DNA from: Proteobacteria bacterium SG_bin4
GTDB lineage: Bacteria; Pseudomonadota; Gammaproteobacteria; Burkholderiales; Nitrosomonadaceae
Length of the DNA: 64,000 nt
Assembly (NCBI GenBank): GCA_002083395.1
Contig: LWDH01000035.1
Coordinates: forward strand, 1 to 64,000
Direction: 5' to 3'
The notes beneath the pieces were generated by a model. It did not search any database, was not told the DNA's origin, and saw only the letters and a list, made by a program, of their open reading frames with translations. The translations under genes were made by a program, and so were the position numbers. This document shows, in pieces, positions 52,089-61,548 of this stretch. Position 1 is the first letter of the stretch. Each line of letters opens with the position of its first letter.

Positions 52089-53150
52089 CTAAAAAGTCCG
52101 CCGCAGCCAGATACTGGCGGCCAAAATCATTACAAAGCTGGGTATCAAGGCAATGACGGTGGTATTAACGCGCAGGATCAAGCCGGTATTGGCGATGATT
52201 TGATCGAGCAAATAAACCGCGATTCCGATCAGGGTGGCGAATACCAGTTTGTTGCTGAGGCCGGTACGGATGGATCCGAACACGAACGGGATCGATAGCA
52301 GCAACATCGCGATTGTCATCAAGGCGCTGCCGATTTTGCGCCAAAATGCCAATGCATAGGAATCGGCGTCTTGTCCGGTGCTGCGTAAAAATTCCACATG
52401 CCGGGCCAGCTCAACCGGCGATAAGCTCTCCGGCGGTTTGGTCAACGTGGCGATGTCGTCGGGTTTGACAAACGAATTCCAGTTGATTGTGTCGGCGCGT
52501 GTTGCAGTAATCTGGCCGTCTTTAAACGTGCGGACGGTGACATTGCTCAACTGCCACATGTCGTTATCGATGATATCGGCATATTGCGCGAGGGTATGTG
52601 TCTGTAAAAAACCTTCCGGGTCCAGTTGCAGCAGTTCGATGTCGGCGGCTCTGGTGTTATGAACAATTTGGCCGATGCGTAAAATGCTGTGTTCGTTCCG
52701 GGTCCAAATGCCGAGATTTCTGCCGAGTTCAACCGATAATTCCAGTGCGTTTGCGCGGTAAGTGATGGCTTTTTGTTGCAATTGCGGCGCTACGAATTGT
52801 TCCAGAATCGCGACGCCCAGCAACAGCACGATCCCGATGCTGAGTGGCGCGAGACTGATGCGTAGTGGCGATAGGCCGGCGACCCGCATCGCAATCAATT
52901 CCGAGTGTACGGCCAGTTTTCCGAGTGCGATCACGGTACCGATCAACGCGATGAAGGGCGCGATTTGAATAAACCGGCGCGGCAACAGCATGGCGGTATA
53001 AAGAAACGCATCGCTGACGCGGTAGGTGCCTTTGCCGACATCGTCCAGTTGATCCAATAAATCAAAAAAACTGAAGAGCGGTAACAGCACTGCGGTGGCA
53101 ATGACAAAACCGACGATTACTTGATTGATAATATAACGATAGAAAATCAT
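52089..53150 (-). CDS. lptG: LptG-type permease
   Basis: A 353-residue YjgP/YjgQ-family protein: three N-terminal and three C-terminal membrane segments around a periplasmic beta-jellyroll domain. LFSFFDLLDQLDDVGKG in the first part and GTVIALGKLAVHSELIAMR are the typical LptG pattern. It forms the permease of an LPS-type transport complex with LptF and the LptB ATPase (not in the window). The ATG overlaps the lptF stop as ATGA, so the frame to 53228 is not used. It lies next to lipid-synthesis genes rather than pepA. Confidence 0.87.
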   Translation of the reverse strand: MIFYRYIINQVIVGFVIATAVLLPLFSFFDLLDQLDDVGKGTYRVSDAFLYTAMLLPRRFIQIAPFIALIGTVIALGKLAVHSELIAMRVAGLSPLRISLAPLSIGIVLLLGVAILEQFVAPQLQQKAITYRANALELSVELGRNLGIWTRNEHSILRIGQIVHNTRAADIELLQLDPEGFLQTHTLAQYADIIDNDMWQLSNVTVRTFKDGQITATRADTINWNSFVKPDDIATLTKPPESLSPVELARHVEFLRSTGQDADSYALAFWRKIGSALMTIAMLLLSIPFVFGSIRTGLSNKLVFATLIGIAVYLLDQIIANTGLILRVNTTVIALIPSFVMILAASIWLRRTF

Positions 53151-54226
53151 GATGGGTGTGACAGTTTTTTGTTGCTTGCAATCCATCCATAAACGGCCAG
53201 GGCGAGCAGCATCAAGAATTCCAGCCACCAGACGCCGGGGATGCTGCCGACCACACCTTGTTCCACCCAGGTTTTAGCCAAGCCGCTCAGATTGTAGTAG
53301 GCGGCGAAGATCAGTGCGGCCACCAGATAAGTCCGCTCGGTTTTGTCCTGGCGCGGCGTGAAGCGGATAAAGGCCATTGCGATCAGAGCCAGCAGAATGG
53401 TGGCGAGCGGGCGCGAAATCCGCCATTGCAGTTCCGCAATATCGCGCGGCTGGTCCGATTCCCATAGCGTCCGGGTTGCCGCTGCTTTGCGCCGGTAGTT
53501 CATGACAGTATCGTTATCGATGTAGTAAGTCATGCTGTTGAAGTGAATCACGTCATCGATAGTGGCTGCATTGGTTAATTGATAGACCACACCGTCGGAT
53601 AATTGAATATTCGGCCGCGGCTCCTGGGCTGTCGGCTGAATCTGATGCGCTCTTCGGGCGAATACGATTTCACTGCTATCCGGCTTTCTCATGAAATGGA
53701 ATATGTTGTGCATTTCCTTGTTGAATTCGTCTTTAGTCCGCACATACACAATCCTGCCGGATTTTTCGCTGCCGTAAAAGCGGCCGGCTTGAAAGCGGTT
53801 AGTGTTTAATTCCGCTTCCGCTTGCGCATCCAGAATGTAACTTTCGCCGTAAGCCCAAGGCCGGACATACGACGACAGCGTGCCGCTCAAAATACCAACC
53901 GGAATCGCCACGGACAGCACAATGAGCACCAGGCGCGAACCGCTCAAACCGAAGGTGCGCATCACAATCAATTCATGATCTTTATTGAGTCTGCCCAGAC
54001 CGACGATGACCGAGATATAGAGTGCGATGGGAATCAATACTTCCAGCGCGATGAGCGTCTTGAGAAAAACCAGTTTAATCAACGCCGCGATGCCCAAAGT
54101 TTCCGTGACCGCACCGGCCAGCAGCCGGGCGCTGCTGAAACTGGCAAACAAACCGATCAAAATGAACGCTACGACAGTAAAGGGCAGCATGATTTCCCGT
54201 GCGATATACCGTTCGATCAATTTCAT
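53147..54226 (-). CDS. lptF: LptF-type permease
   Basis: A 359-residue YjgP/YjgQ-family protein with membrane segments near 15-37, 55-78 and 95-118, a periplasmic domain, and three C-terminal segments. The start MKLIERYIAREIMLPFTVVAF differs from the MIFxRxLxRE start I know for canonical betaproteobacterial LptF, and resembles the more general YjgP/Q start. It is coupled by ATGA to lptG downstream and by ATGA to a 25-codon ORF upstream. It may be a specialised paralogue. Confidence 0.82.
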   Translation of the reverse strand: MKLIERYIAREIMLPFTVVAFILIGLFASFSSARLLAGAVTETLGIAALIKLVFLKTLIALEVLIPIALYISVIVGLGRLNKDHELIVMRTFGLSGSRLVLIVLSVAIPVGILSGTLSSYVRPWAYGESYILDAQAEAELNTNRFQAGRFYGSEKSGRIVYVRTKDEFNKEMHNIFHFMRKPDSSEIVFARRAHQIQPTAQEPRPNIQLSDGVVYQLTNAATIDDVIHFNSMTYYIDNDTVMNYRRKAAATRTLWESDQPRDIAELQWRISRPLATILLALIAMAFIRFTPRQDKTERTYLVAALIFAAYYNLSGLAKTWVEQGVVGSIPGVWWLEFLMLLALAVYGWIASNKKLSHPS

Positions 54227-54300
54227 CGGCCACTACCTGAAATTAAGGAAAGCCAGCGGCTTTGGGGTGCGGTAAAGCTTGCGGTTGGTTCGTCACTCAT
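54223..54300 (-). CDS. Possible 25-residue bridging ORF
   Basis: An ATG at 54300 overlaps the stop of the acyltransferase-like gene as ATGA, and the ORF's own TGA overlaps the lptF ATG as ATGA. The peptide MSDEPTASFTAPQSRWLSLI plus SGSGR has no recognised family and no separate ribosome binding site. It could be a real micropeptide or only a translational relay that carries ribosomes from one gene to the next. The double overlap is directly visible; its meaning is inference. Confidence 0.4.
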   Translation of the reverse strand: MSDEPTASFTAPQSRWLSLISGSGR

Positions 54301-55448
54301 AATAATTTCTGATAGATGCGGTAACGTTTGTATTGTTCGCAACCGATTTTGTCGAGGATGTGACGCATGGCGGTGTTATCTTCCAAAATCCATGACATTT
54401 CAACTTCTTTGAAACCGCGCGCAAGCCCGGCTTGACGAGGTGCGTCGATGACCAGGCAAGCCAATGCGATACCGATGGGAGTGTTGTGATACTGCCTGCG
54501 CACGCCCATCAGCGGCACGCGACCGGTTCGAATTTTCCGGTTCTTAATGCGACTGATAAGTTTGAGCCAGCCGAACGGCAGCAAGCGTCCGTTTAATTCC
54601 GACAGTACTTCATTAAGATTGGGGATACCGACCATGAATGCCGCCGGTTTACCGTCGACTTCGGCGATCTGGATAAAGTCATCCGGCAACAGCAACCGGA
54701 AAATACTGCCCAGTTCGGCGAATTCTTCCTGGGTGAACGGGATAAACCCCCAGTTTTCAGACCAGGCATCGTTAAAGATGCTGCGTAAAATTTCAATTTC
54801 TTCGTCGAAGCGGTCACGCTGCAAAGTTCTTAACCGGATTTGCGGAGCAAAGCGGTTCATGATCATTTGCATGACCGGCGGTATTTCAAAATCGATGTTG
54901 ACTTTGTAAGCCAGCAAATCTTTTGCCGGATGATATGCTTGTTCTTCGAGTAACCGGCCATACCAGCGCGCAGAGTGCGGCATCATGATAACCGGCGGTG
55001 TGTCGAAGCCTTCCACCAGAATGCCGCATTCCTGATTGATTGACAGATTGAACGGACCGCTGATCCGGCGGATTTCCCTCGCTGCCAGCCATGCTTCGGC
55101 ATTCAGGATCAGCGCGGCAAATACCTCGGAATCGTCGATACATTCGAGCAGGCCGAAATGACCGCTATCCGATCCATACCGTTCCTGGTGCAGTTTGTCG
55201 ATTTGCGCACTGATGCGGCCAACAGGTTGGCCGTTCCGGTACGCAATCCAGGCTTGCCATTCGCCATGTTTAAAATAAGGATTGAAACGGGAGAAATGAA
55301 GGCGGCGTTCGAGACGTAACGGCGGCACCCACATCGGGTCATCGGCATAGACGTGCCATGGGACATCGATAAACTTACCCATATCCCGATATGACATAAC
55401 CGGTTTGACGGTTATGCGGGAATTGGCCGGCATCGGGTGATTACTCAT
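54297..55448 (-). CDS. GNAT-fold acyltransferase-like protein
   Basis: A 383-residue protein with the start pattern FIDVPWHVYADDPMWVPPLRLE and ISGPFNLSINQECGILVEGFDTPP in its middle, ending in a GNAT-like core (LMGVRRQYHNTPIG, EMSWILEDNTAMRHILDKIG). Proteins of this group carry a GNAT domain; from memory the bacterial ceramide synthase bCerS belongs to a related group, which would suit a lipid locus. The acyl donor and acceptor are unknown. It is the first gene of the coupled block running into lptF-lptG. Confidence 0.7.
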   Translation of the reverse strand: MSNHPMPANSRITVKPVMSYRDMGKFIDVPWHVYADDPMWVPPLRLERRLHFSRFNPYFKHGEWQAWIAYRNGQPVGRISAQIDKLHQERYGSDSGHFGLLECIDDSEVFAALILNAEAWLAAREIRRISGPFNLSINQECGILVEGFDTPPVIMMPHSARWYGRLLEEQAYHPAKDLLAYKVNIDFEIPPVMQMIMNRFAPQIRLRTLQRDRFDEEIEILRSIFNDAWSENWGFIPFTQEEFAELGSIFRLLLPDDFIQIAEVDGKPAAFMVGIPNLNEVLSELNGRLLPFGWLKLISRIKNRKIRTGRVPLMGVRRQYHNTPIGIALACLVIDAPRQAGLARGFKEVEMSWILEDNTAMRHILDKIGCEQYKRYRIYQKLL

Positions 55449-55574
55449 CGATGATGGAGCACCGTTTCTGGTAAATGTTGCAACGAGCCGCGAGCGATAA
55501 TCTATTCACTGGGTAACGAAATGATTCTGATGATTAACAACGGATAAATACAGCAGCCCGGCGCGATAGCGAAA

Positions 55575-56045
55575 TTATTTAAAATGCGTGTGTTTCAGTA
55601 AGTTTTCGATCAACTTATGAAAAACTTCTTTGGGATCCGGTTCATTGCTTGGCGGTTGGCCGGATACCGGAGATTGCTCCGCTGCAGCAATCTTTTCATC
55701 AGTGAGATTGCGGCAGAAATCCCGGAAATTGTTCCAATCGGCATTATATTCGGGCAAGTTTTTTTGAGGAATGAACACGCGGAGCACTTCAAAATTTTGA
55801 TGCATTTCCGGTAACCGGACGGTGAGGTAATGATTGATATTTTTGGGCCAACGCTTATGCACAGGGTACATATCCGCCAGCTCCTCCTCAATAGTGGCAC
55901 GGAAGTTTTCGATGGCATAAGTGCGCCGTTTGCGGTTGACGATGTCGATCATCAATGCCACCACTCCCAAGAAGCCAAAAATTAAAAAAGGCCACAACGG
56001 AACGGTCTCAAAATATACGGCGATTTGTTCAAAAAATTCGTTCAA
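55575..56045 (-). CDS. Single-pass membrane protein of unknown function
   Basis: A 156-residue protein with one N-terminal membrane segment (about 17-36), a basic stretch (RKRRTY) and a cytoplasmic or periplasmic helical domain; a low-complexity proline/serine linker lies near 120-138. I recognise no family. It is 126 nt upstream of the GNAT-like gene on the same strand and could be the promoter-proximal gene of the lipid locus. Confidence 0.6.
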   Translation of the reverse strand: MNEFFEQIAVYFETVPLWPFLIFGFLGVVALMIDIVNRKRRTYAIENFRATIEEELADMYPVHKRWPKNINHYLTVRLPEMHQNFEVLRVFIPQKNLPEYNADWNNFRDFCRNLTDEKIAAAEQSPVSGQPPSNEPDPKEVFHKLIENLLKHTHFK

Positions 56046-56377
56046 GATCGTCTCAATAAATGTTAATGGTTATTCAATTGATTCTGTTTGTAAGATCTCT
56101 ACCTGAAAAACATAGGGAGATTAGCGGTTCACTGAATGAGAGGCAATGTTCCGGAAGATTTATGAAAAAAATTAATAGACTCCCGCTCATGCTAGCTCAG
56201 GTCTGTATCTTGCCATAGTCGGTTTCATGTATCAATATCGCGGTTATGGATGGCATTCGTTAAACGAAACGGAGACTTCATCCACCGATGTCATTCAACC
56301 TTGTCGGGCTATTAAAAAAAACCTTTGGATTGCTGTTCCAGTGTTTTCCTAAATTTGCATTGACCTGATACGGCTTA
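56046..56377. other. Divergent intergenic region
   Basis: Between the membrane protein gene (minus) and xseB (plus). AT-rich, with no supported ORF. A TTGACC at 56360-56365 has no good -10 at the right distance. Confidence 0.4.
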
Positions 56378-56405
56378 TTGCGTTATTTTTACCCATTTTT
56401 ATAAA
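56378..56405 (+). promoter_or_regulatory. Candidate promoter of xseB-ispA-dxs
   Basis: TTGCGT at 56378-56383 and TATAAA at 56400-56405, spacer 16 bp; the -10 matches 5 of 6, the -35 only 3 of 6. It lies about 50 nt before the xseB start. Confidence 0.35.
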
Positions 56406-56455
56406 TGAACCATCAATATGGTCTCTATCGGTTTTATTAGCTGGCTTACGTTTTT

Positions 56456-56710
56456 ATGACCAAATCATCGAAGCAAACTGCTTCGGCTCAACCAGAGAGT
56501 TTTGAAGCGGCGTCGGCTGAACTCGAAAAAATAGTGGCAGCCATGGAAGCAGGACAAATGTCATTGGAAGACTCACTATCAGCCTATCAGCGCGGTGCGG
56601 AATTAATAAAGTATTGTCAGGGCAAACTTCAAGATGCGCAACAACAAGTGCGGGTATTAGAATCCGGCATGTTAAAAAATTTATCAAAATCGGATAGCGA
56701 TGAACAATGA
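56456..56710 (+). CDS. xseB: Exodeoxyribonuclease VII small subunit
   Basis: An 84-residue helical protein with the XseB pattern SFEAASAELEKIVAAMEAGQ, then SLEDSLSAYQRGAELIKYCQ and L-x-x-A-x-x-Q-V-x-x-LE. It complexes with XseA to degrade single-stranded DNA. No clear ribosome binding site. It overlaps ispA by 11 nt, the standard xseB-ispA-dxs order. Confidence 0.95.
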   Translation: MTKSSKQTASAQPESFEAASAELEKIVAAMEAGQMSLEDSLSAYQRGAELIKYCQGKLQDAQQQVRVLESGMLKNLSKSDSDEQ

Positions 56711-57593
56711 TTTTCAAAACTGGGCCAGCAGCTGTCAGGCGCGGATTGAAGCCTTTCTGGAAGCAAGATTACCGGCCTGGGATTGCGTTCCCGAACGCTT
56801 ACATAAGGCCATGCGCTATTCTGTGCTGGGAGGTGGTAAACGGGTCCGGCCGTTATTATCATTCGCAGCAGGAGAACTTGCGGTAGCGGATGTTGAACGC
56901 GTCACGATCGTGGCTGCGGCGGTGGAGCTGATCCATGCGTATTCATTGGTGCATGATGATTTGCCGTGCATGGATGATGATATCTTGCGTCGCGGCAAGC
57001 CGACTTGCCATGTTGAATTCGACGAAGCGACGGCGTTATTGACCGGAGATAGCCTGCAAACCCTCGCGTTTGAGTTATTAGCGGAAAAGCGTATCGCTGA
57101 CGCCGCGGAAACGCAATTGGAGATGATTACGCAATTGGCGCTGGCCTCCGGTTCGCGCGGCATGGCGGGTGGGCAAGCCTTTGATTTGGATAGCGTCGGC
57201 AAGATGCTCAGTCTTCCGGAATTGGAATTCATGCATATTCACAAAACCGGGGCATTGATTCGCGCCGCGGTGATGCTGGGAGCGCGTTGCAGTAGTTATT
57301 TGCGTGACGATCAATTGGCGAAATTGGATCATTTTGCCAAATGTGTCGGTTTAGCCTTTCAAGTCGTTGACGATTTACTTGATTCCGAAGCGACGACCGC
57401 GACGCTTGGCAAGACTGCTGGAAAAGATGCGGTCAATAATAAGCCAACGTATGTCAGTATTCTGGGGGTCAACCAAGCCCGTGAATTGGCCGAGAAACTC
57501 CAGCACGATGCGCACCAGGCACTTAATGAATTCGGTGATTCTGCGTTAAGATTGCGGCAGGTAGCCGATTTTATTATTAAACGTAAATTCTGA
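56700..57593 (+). CDS. ispA: Farnesyl diphosphate synthase
   Basis: A 297-residue trans-prenyltransferase making C15 farnesyl diphosphate from IPP and DMAPP. GGGKRVRPLL, the first aspartate-rich motif DDLPCMDDD, GMAGGQAFD and the second motif DDLLD are all present. It overlaps xseB and is followed by dxs after 35 nt, so isoprenoid supply (quinones, undecaprenol) is coexpressed. Confidence 0.96.
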   Translation: MNNDFQNWASSCQARIEAFLEARLPAWDCVPERLHKAMRYSVLGGGKRVRPLLSFAAGELAVADVERVTIVAAAVELIHAYSLVHDDLPCMDDDILRRGKPTCHVEFDEATALLTGDSLQTLAFELLAEKRIADAAETQLEMITQLALASGSRGMAGGQAFDLDSVGKMLSLPELEFMHIHKTGALIRAAVMLGARCSSYLRDDQLAKLDHFAKCVGLAFQVVDDLLDSEATTATLGKTAGKDAVNNKPTYVSILGVNQARELAEKLQHDAHQALNEFGDSALRLRQVADFIIKRKF

Positions 57594-57628
57594 TTGTTTT
57601 TTTCACACTTTTTATTTTCAGGCATTGA

Positions 57629-59473
57629 ATGTATCCACTGTTAGATACCATTAACTCACCATCCCAATTACGCGAACTGGATCAAAAAAAATTACCGCAA
57701 CTCTCCAATGAGTTACGTAACTTTCTGATTGATTCGGTAGCACAGACCGGTGGGCACTTATCATCTAATTTGGGGACTGTCGAATTAACGGTCGCGCTGC
57801 ATTATGTGTTCAATACCCCTTACGACCAATTGGTGTGGGATGTCGGACATCAAACCTATGCGCACAAAATTCTGACGGGGCGGCGAGAAGGCATGAGCAA
57901 GCTGCGCATGCACGGCGGAATCGCCGGATTTCCGCGCCGCGATGAAAGCGAATACGATGCCTTCGGTACCGCGCATTCGAGCACTTCGATCAGCGCTGCG
58001 CTGGGAATGGCGGTTGCAGCGCGGCTCAATAACACCGGCCGGCGTGCCATCGCCATTATCGGCGACGGCGCGATGAGCGCCGGCATGGCTTTCGAAGCGT
58101 TGAACAACGCCGGAGTGATGGACGCCAACCTGCTGGTGATTCTGAACGACAACGATATGTCGATTTCCCGGCCGGTTGGTGCGCTGAATAATTATCTGGC
58201 CAAGCTGATGTCGGGAAAATTCTATGCCACTGCCCGGCGGGCCGGCGAGAAAGTGCTGGGGGTTGTGCCGCCGGTATTGGAACTGGCCAAGCGCGCCGAA
58301 GAGCATGTCAAAGGCATGGTAACCCCGGGGACCTTGTTTGAAGAATTCGGATTCAACTATATCGGACCGATCGATGGTCACGATCTGGAGGTGTTGGTTA
58401 CCACGCTGAATAACATCAAGGAGCTGGACGGCCCGCAATTTTTGCACGTAGTGACCCGGAAAGGCGCCGGGTATAAGGTGGCGGAAGAAGATCCGATTTT
58501 GTATCACGGGGTCGGCAAGTTCGATCCGAAGAAAGGCATCGTCACGAAAGCGAGCGGCAAACCGGCTTACACGCAGATATTTGGTGATTGGTTATGCGAC
58601 ATGGCGGCGCTGGATTCCCGCTTGATCGGAATTACCCCGGCGATGCGGGAAGGTTCCGGATTGGTGCGGTTTTCCCAGGAATATCCCGACCGCTATTTCG
58701 ATGTCGGCATCGCTGAGCAACATGCTGTCACTTTTGCCGCCGGTGCGGCATGCGACGGGCTGAAACCGGTGGTCGCGATTTACTCGACCTTTTTACAGCG
58801 CGCTTACGATCAACTGATTCATGATGTTGCAATTCAGAATCTGCCGGTGGTGTTTGCGATTGACCGGGCCGGTTTGGTCGGCGCGGATGGACCGACGCAT
58901 GCCGGCAGTTTTGACTTGTCCTATTTGCGTTGCATTCCCAACATGACGGTGATGGCGCCGGCTGATGAGAACGAGTGCCGGCAGATGTTATATACTGCTT
59001 TTCAATTGGATACTCCATCGGCGGTTCGTTATCCACGCGGAACCGGACCGGGCGTTAACGTTCAAAAGGAAATGCAGGCATTGCCGGTTGGCCGGGGTGA
59101 AATCCGGCGTCAAGGCGGTAAAATTGCATTACTGGCATTTGGCAGCATGTTGACGCCTTGCTTACAAGCCGCCGAGGAATTAAACGCAACCGTTGCCAAT
59201 ATGCGTTTTATCAAGCCATTGGACGATGATCTGGTGGCGTCGTTAGCGGCGCAGCATGATTTGCTGGTAACGGTGGAAGAAAATACCGTGATGGGAGGCG
59301 CTGGCAGTGCGGTAACGGAATCGCTCCACAGCCAAGGACTTCATGTCAAAGTGTTACAGCTCGGTTTGCCGGATATCTTCATTGATCAGGGCGATCATGC
59401 ACAGATGCTGGCGGATTGCGGATTAGACAAGAATGGAATCATTCAATCAGTGCGAGCCATAATATCTGCATAA
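57629..59473 (+). CDS. dxs: 1-deoxy-D-xylulose-5-phosphate synthase
   Basis: A 614-residue thiamine-diphosphate enzyme that condenses pyruvate and glyceraldehyde-3-phosphate, the first step of the MEP pathway. [32 protein letters not shown], the TPP motif [18 protein letters not shown] and later [15 protein letters not shown] are conserved. Length is typical (620). Confidence 0.97.
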   Translation: MYPLLDTINSPSQLRELDQKKLPQLSNELRNFLIDSVAQTGGHLSSNLGTVELTVALHYVFNTPYDQLVWDVGHQTYAHKILTGRREGMSKLRMHGGIAGFPRRDESEYDAFGTAHSSTSISAALGMAVAARLNNTGRRAIAIIGDGAMSAGMAFEALNNAGVMDANLLVILNDNDMSISRPVGALNNYLAKLMSGKFYATARRAGEKVLGVVPPVLELAKRAEEHVKGMVTPGTLFEEFGFNYIGPIDGHDLEVLVTTLNNIKELDGPQFLHVVTRKGAGYKVAEEDPILYHGVGKFDPKKGIVTKASGKPAYTQIFGDWLCDMAALDSRLIGITPAMREGSGLVRFSQEYPDRYFDVGIAEQHAVTFAAGAACDGLKPVVAIYSTFLQRAYDQLIHDVAIQNLPVVFAIDRAGLVGADGPTHAGSFDLSYLRCIPNMTVMAPADENECRQMLYTAFQLDTPSAVRYPRGTGPGVNVQKEMQALPVGRGEIRRQGGKIALLAFGSMLTPCLQAAEELNATVANMRFIKPLDDDLVASLAAQHDLLVTVEENTVMGGAGSAVTESLHSQGLHVKVLQLGLPDIFIDQGDHAQMLADCGLDKNGIIQSVRAIISA

Positions 59474-59544
59474 CGTCACTGGAGTTGGTGAATTATCAGA
59501 TTCGTCGGTCAATGAACCCGGCCTCGTCGCACAGGAGATAAAAC

Positions 59545-60351
59545 ATGAATAAGGAAATAGATTTACCGATTGCCGACGTGCAAAGTTCACCCGATACCCG
59601 GCGTATTGCGATTGACCGGGTCGGAATCAAAGCCATCCGCCACCCAGTCGTTGTGGCGGACAAAAGCGACGGCGTGCAGCATACCATCGCGGTTTTCAAT
59701 ATGTATGTGAATTTGCCGCATAATTTCAAGGGAACGCACATGTCGCGTTTCGTCGAAATTCTCAACAGCCACGAACGGGAAATATCGGTTGAATCCTTTC
59801 AGATTATCTTGCGGGAAATGATCGAAAGATTGGAAACGGATTCCGGCCATATCGAAATGACTTTTCCGTATTTCATCAATAAATCGGCGCCGGTTTCCAA
59901 AGTAAAAAGCTTACTGGATTACGAAGTGACCTTCATTGGTGAGATTAAAAGCGGTGAATATTTTTTCACGATGAAAGTGCAGGTGCCGGTGACCAGCTTG
60001 TGCCCGTGCTCCAAGAAAATATCCGATTACGGCGCGCATAACCAACGCTCGCACGTGACCATTTCGGTGCGTACCAATAGTTTCGTGTGGATCGAAGACA
60101 TTATCCGCATTGCCGAGATGAATGCCTCCTGCGAATTGTACGGCTTGCTGAAACGTCCCGATGAGAAGTATGTGACGGAGCGGGCTTACGACAATCCCAA
60201 GTTTGTCGAGGACATCGTCAGGGACATCGCTGAAGTGCTCAATCACGATGACCGTGTCGATGCCTATGTTGTCGAATCGGAAAACTTCGAATCAATCCAT
60301 AACCATTCGGCGTACGCGCTGATTCAGAACGATAAAAACCAGCGTGCTTGA
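59545..60351 (+). CDS. folE2: GTP cyclohydrolase I, type 2 (FolE2)
   Basis: A 268-residue type IB GTP cyclohydrolase that makes dihydroneopterin triphosphate for folate, an alternative to FolE that can use Mn and is often linked to zinc shortage. [12 protein letters not shown], the Cys-containing [21 protein letters not shown] and the EDIIRIAE segment are diagnostic. AGGAG lies 7 nt before the ATG. No Zur box is evident. Confidence 0.95.
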   Translation: MNKEIDLPIADVQSSPDTRRIAIDRVGIKAIRHPVVVADKSDGVQHTIAVFNMYVNLPHNFKGTHMSRFVEILNSHEREISVESFQIILREMIERLETDSGHIEMTFPYFINKSAPVSKVKSLLDYEVTFIGEIKSGEYFFTMKVQVPVTSLCPCSKKISDYGAHNQRSHVTISVRTNSFVWIEDIIRIAEMNASCELYGLLKRPDEKYVTERAYDNPKFVEDIVRDIAEVLNHDDRVDAYVVESENFESIHNHSAYALIQNDKNQRA

Positions 60352-60444
60352 TTGCGCGCGGCGGTAACTGCTGATGTGCTGTTTTAGTGCTGCGATTCAA
60401 ATCCGGTTAGCAGTCGATTGACCGGATTCCACCGGAGAAGAGCA

Positions 60445-61530
60445 ATGATAAACAACGCGATCCGGGATCGTGCCGCCGGTGCGATCATGGGCGCTTTCAT
60501 CGGCGATGCTTTGGCGCTCGGTCCGCACTGGTATTACGATCTCGCGCAAATGCGCCGCGATTACGGTGATTGGATTACTACTTACACCGACCCCAAACCA
60601 AACCGCTATCACAGCGGCTGCAGAGCCGGGCAATTGTCGCAAGCCGGGTTCATCCTGACACTGATGCTGCATTCCCTCGTCGAGCACAACGGCTACGATG
60701 AAGCCGATTTCTGCCGCCGTTTGGACGAAGCGCTTTTTCCGTTACTCGATGGAACACCGGTCTGCGGGCCGGGTGGCTATACCAGCCAGTCGATCCGGCA
60801 TGCTTGGCGTTGCCGGGTAGAACAAAAACTGCCGTGGGGCAGAACCGGAGGACACGCAGACACCACCGAAGCCATCGAACGCACGCTGGCAATCGCCGTC
60901 CGTTACGCGCTGCAACCCGATCGATTGGCTGTTTCTGTCGCCAGCAACGCGTGCCTGACGCAAATCGACGATACCGTGCTGTCGATGACGGTGGCTTATG
61001 CCGCCGTGCTGGGTATGCTGGTGCAAGGGCACGCGTTGGACGAAACCTTGTCCGGCAAGCTGATGCAACTGGTCAAAATCGGTCAATTGCCGTTTCACGT
61101 AGTCACGGTAGACGACTTGCAACCCCCGCGTCCGGGGGATCCCGATCCGCCGCGCGCCGGGCGCTTCGCATCGCCGGATGCATTACTGACGCCTTCGTGC
61201 ATCGCGGCGGCCGCCGCCGATCCCGCGATTTCGATTGAACCGGCGTGGAAAGTTTCGGTGGTGTACGGGATGCCGTGCGCTATTTATCATCAACTGCCCG
61301 CCGCGTATTATCTGGCATCCCGCTTCCGTCACGATTTTGAGTCCGCGGTACTGCATGCGGTCAACGGTGGCGGGCAGAATTTGGCGCGTGCTATCCTGAC
61401 CGGTGCATTAGTTGGGGCGCAGGCCGGTTTGTCCGGGATTCCGCAACGGTTTCTTGACGGGCTGGAAAATGCGCCGGTATTGCTGGCATTGGCAAACGAT
61501 CTGGCCGGACAGATCGGCACCGGCCGTTAA
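60445..61530 (+). CDS. ADP-ribosylglycohydrolase-like (crystallin J1 type) protein
   Basis: A 361-residue ADP-ribosylglycohydrolase-fold protein from ATG 60445 with GGAGAAG upstream. GAFIGDALALGPHWYYD is the usual N-terminal motif, but the metal motif TDDT is replaced by GQLSQAGF and the C-terminal GGDTDT by GGGQNLAR. This matches the crystallin-J1-like subfamily rather than active hydrolases, so catalysis on ADP-ribose is doubtful. It stands alone after folE2. Confidence 0.8.
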   Translation: MINNAIRDRAAGAIMGAFIGDALALGPHWYYDLAQMRRDYGDWITTYTDPKPNRYHSGCRAGQLSQAGFILTLMLHSLVEHNGYDEADFCRRLDEALFPLLDGTPVCGPGGYTSQSIRHAWRCRVEQKLPWGRTGGHADTTEAIERTLAIAVRYALQPDRLAVSVASNACLTQIDDTVLSMTVAYAAVLGMLVQGHALDETLSGKLMQLVKIGQLPFHVVTVDDLQPPRPGDPDPPRAGRFASPDALLTPSCIAAAAADPAISIEPAWKVSVVYGMPCAIYHQLPAAYYLASRFRHDFESAVLHAVNGGGQNLARAILTGALVGAQAGLSGIPQRFLDGLENAPVLLALANDLAGQIGTGR

Positions 61531-61548
61531 TTTTCCGACCGCGCCAGT

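Noticed and set aside
53151..53228. 26-residue N-terminal extension of LptG
   Set aside because: It overlaps lptF in another frame; the ATG at 53150 overlaps the lptF stop as ATGA and begins the first membrane segment.
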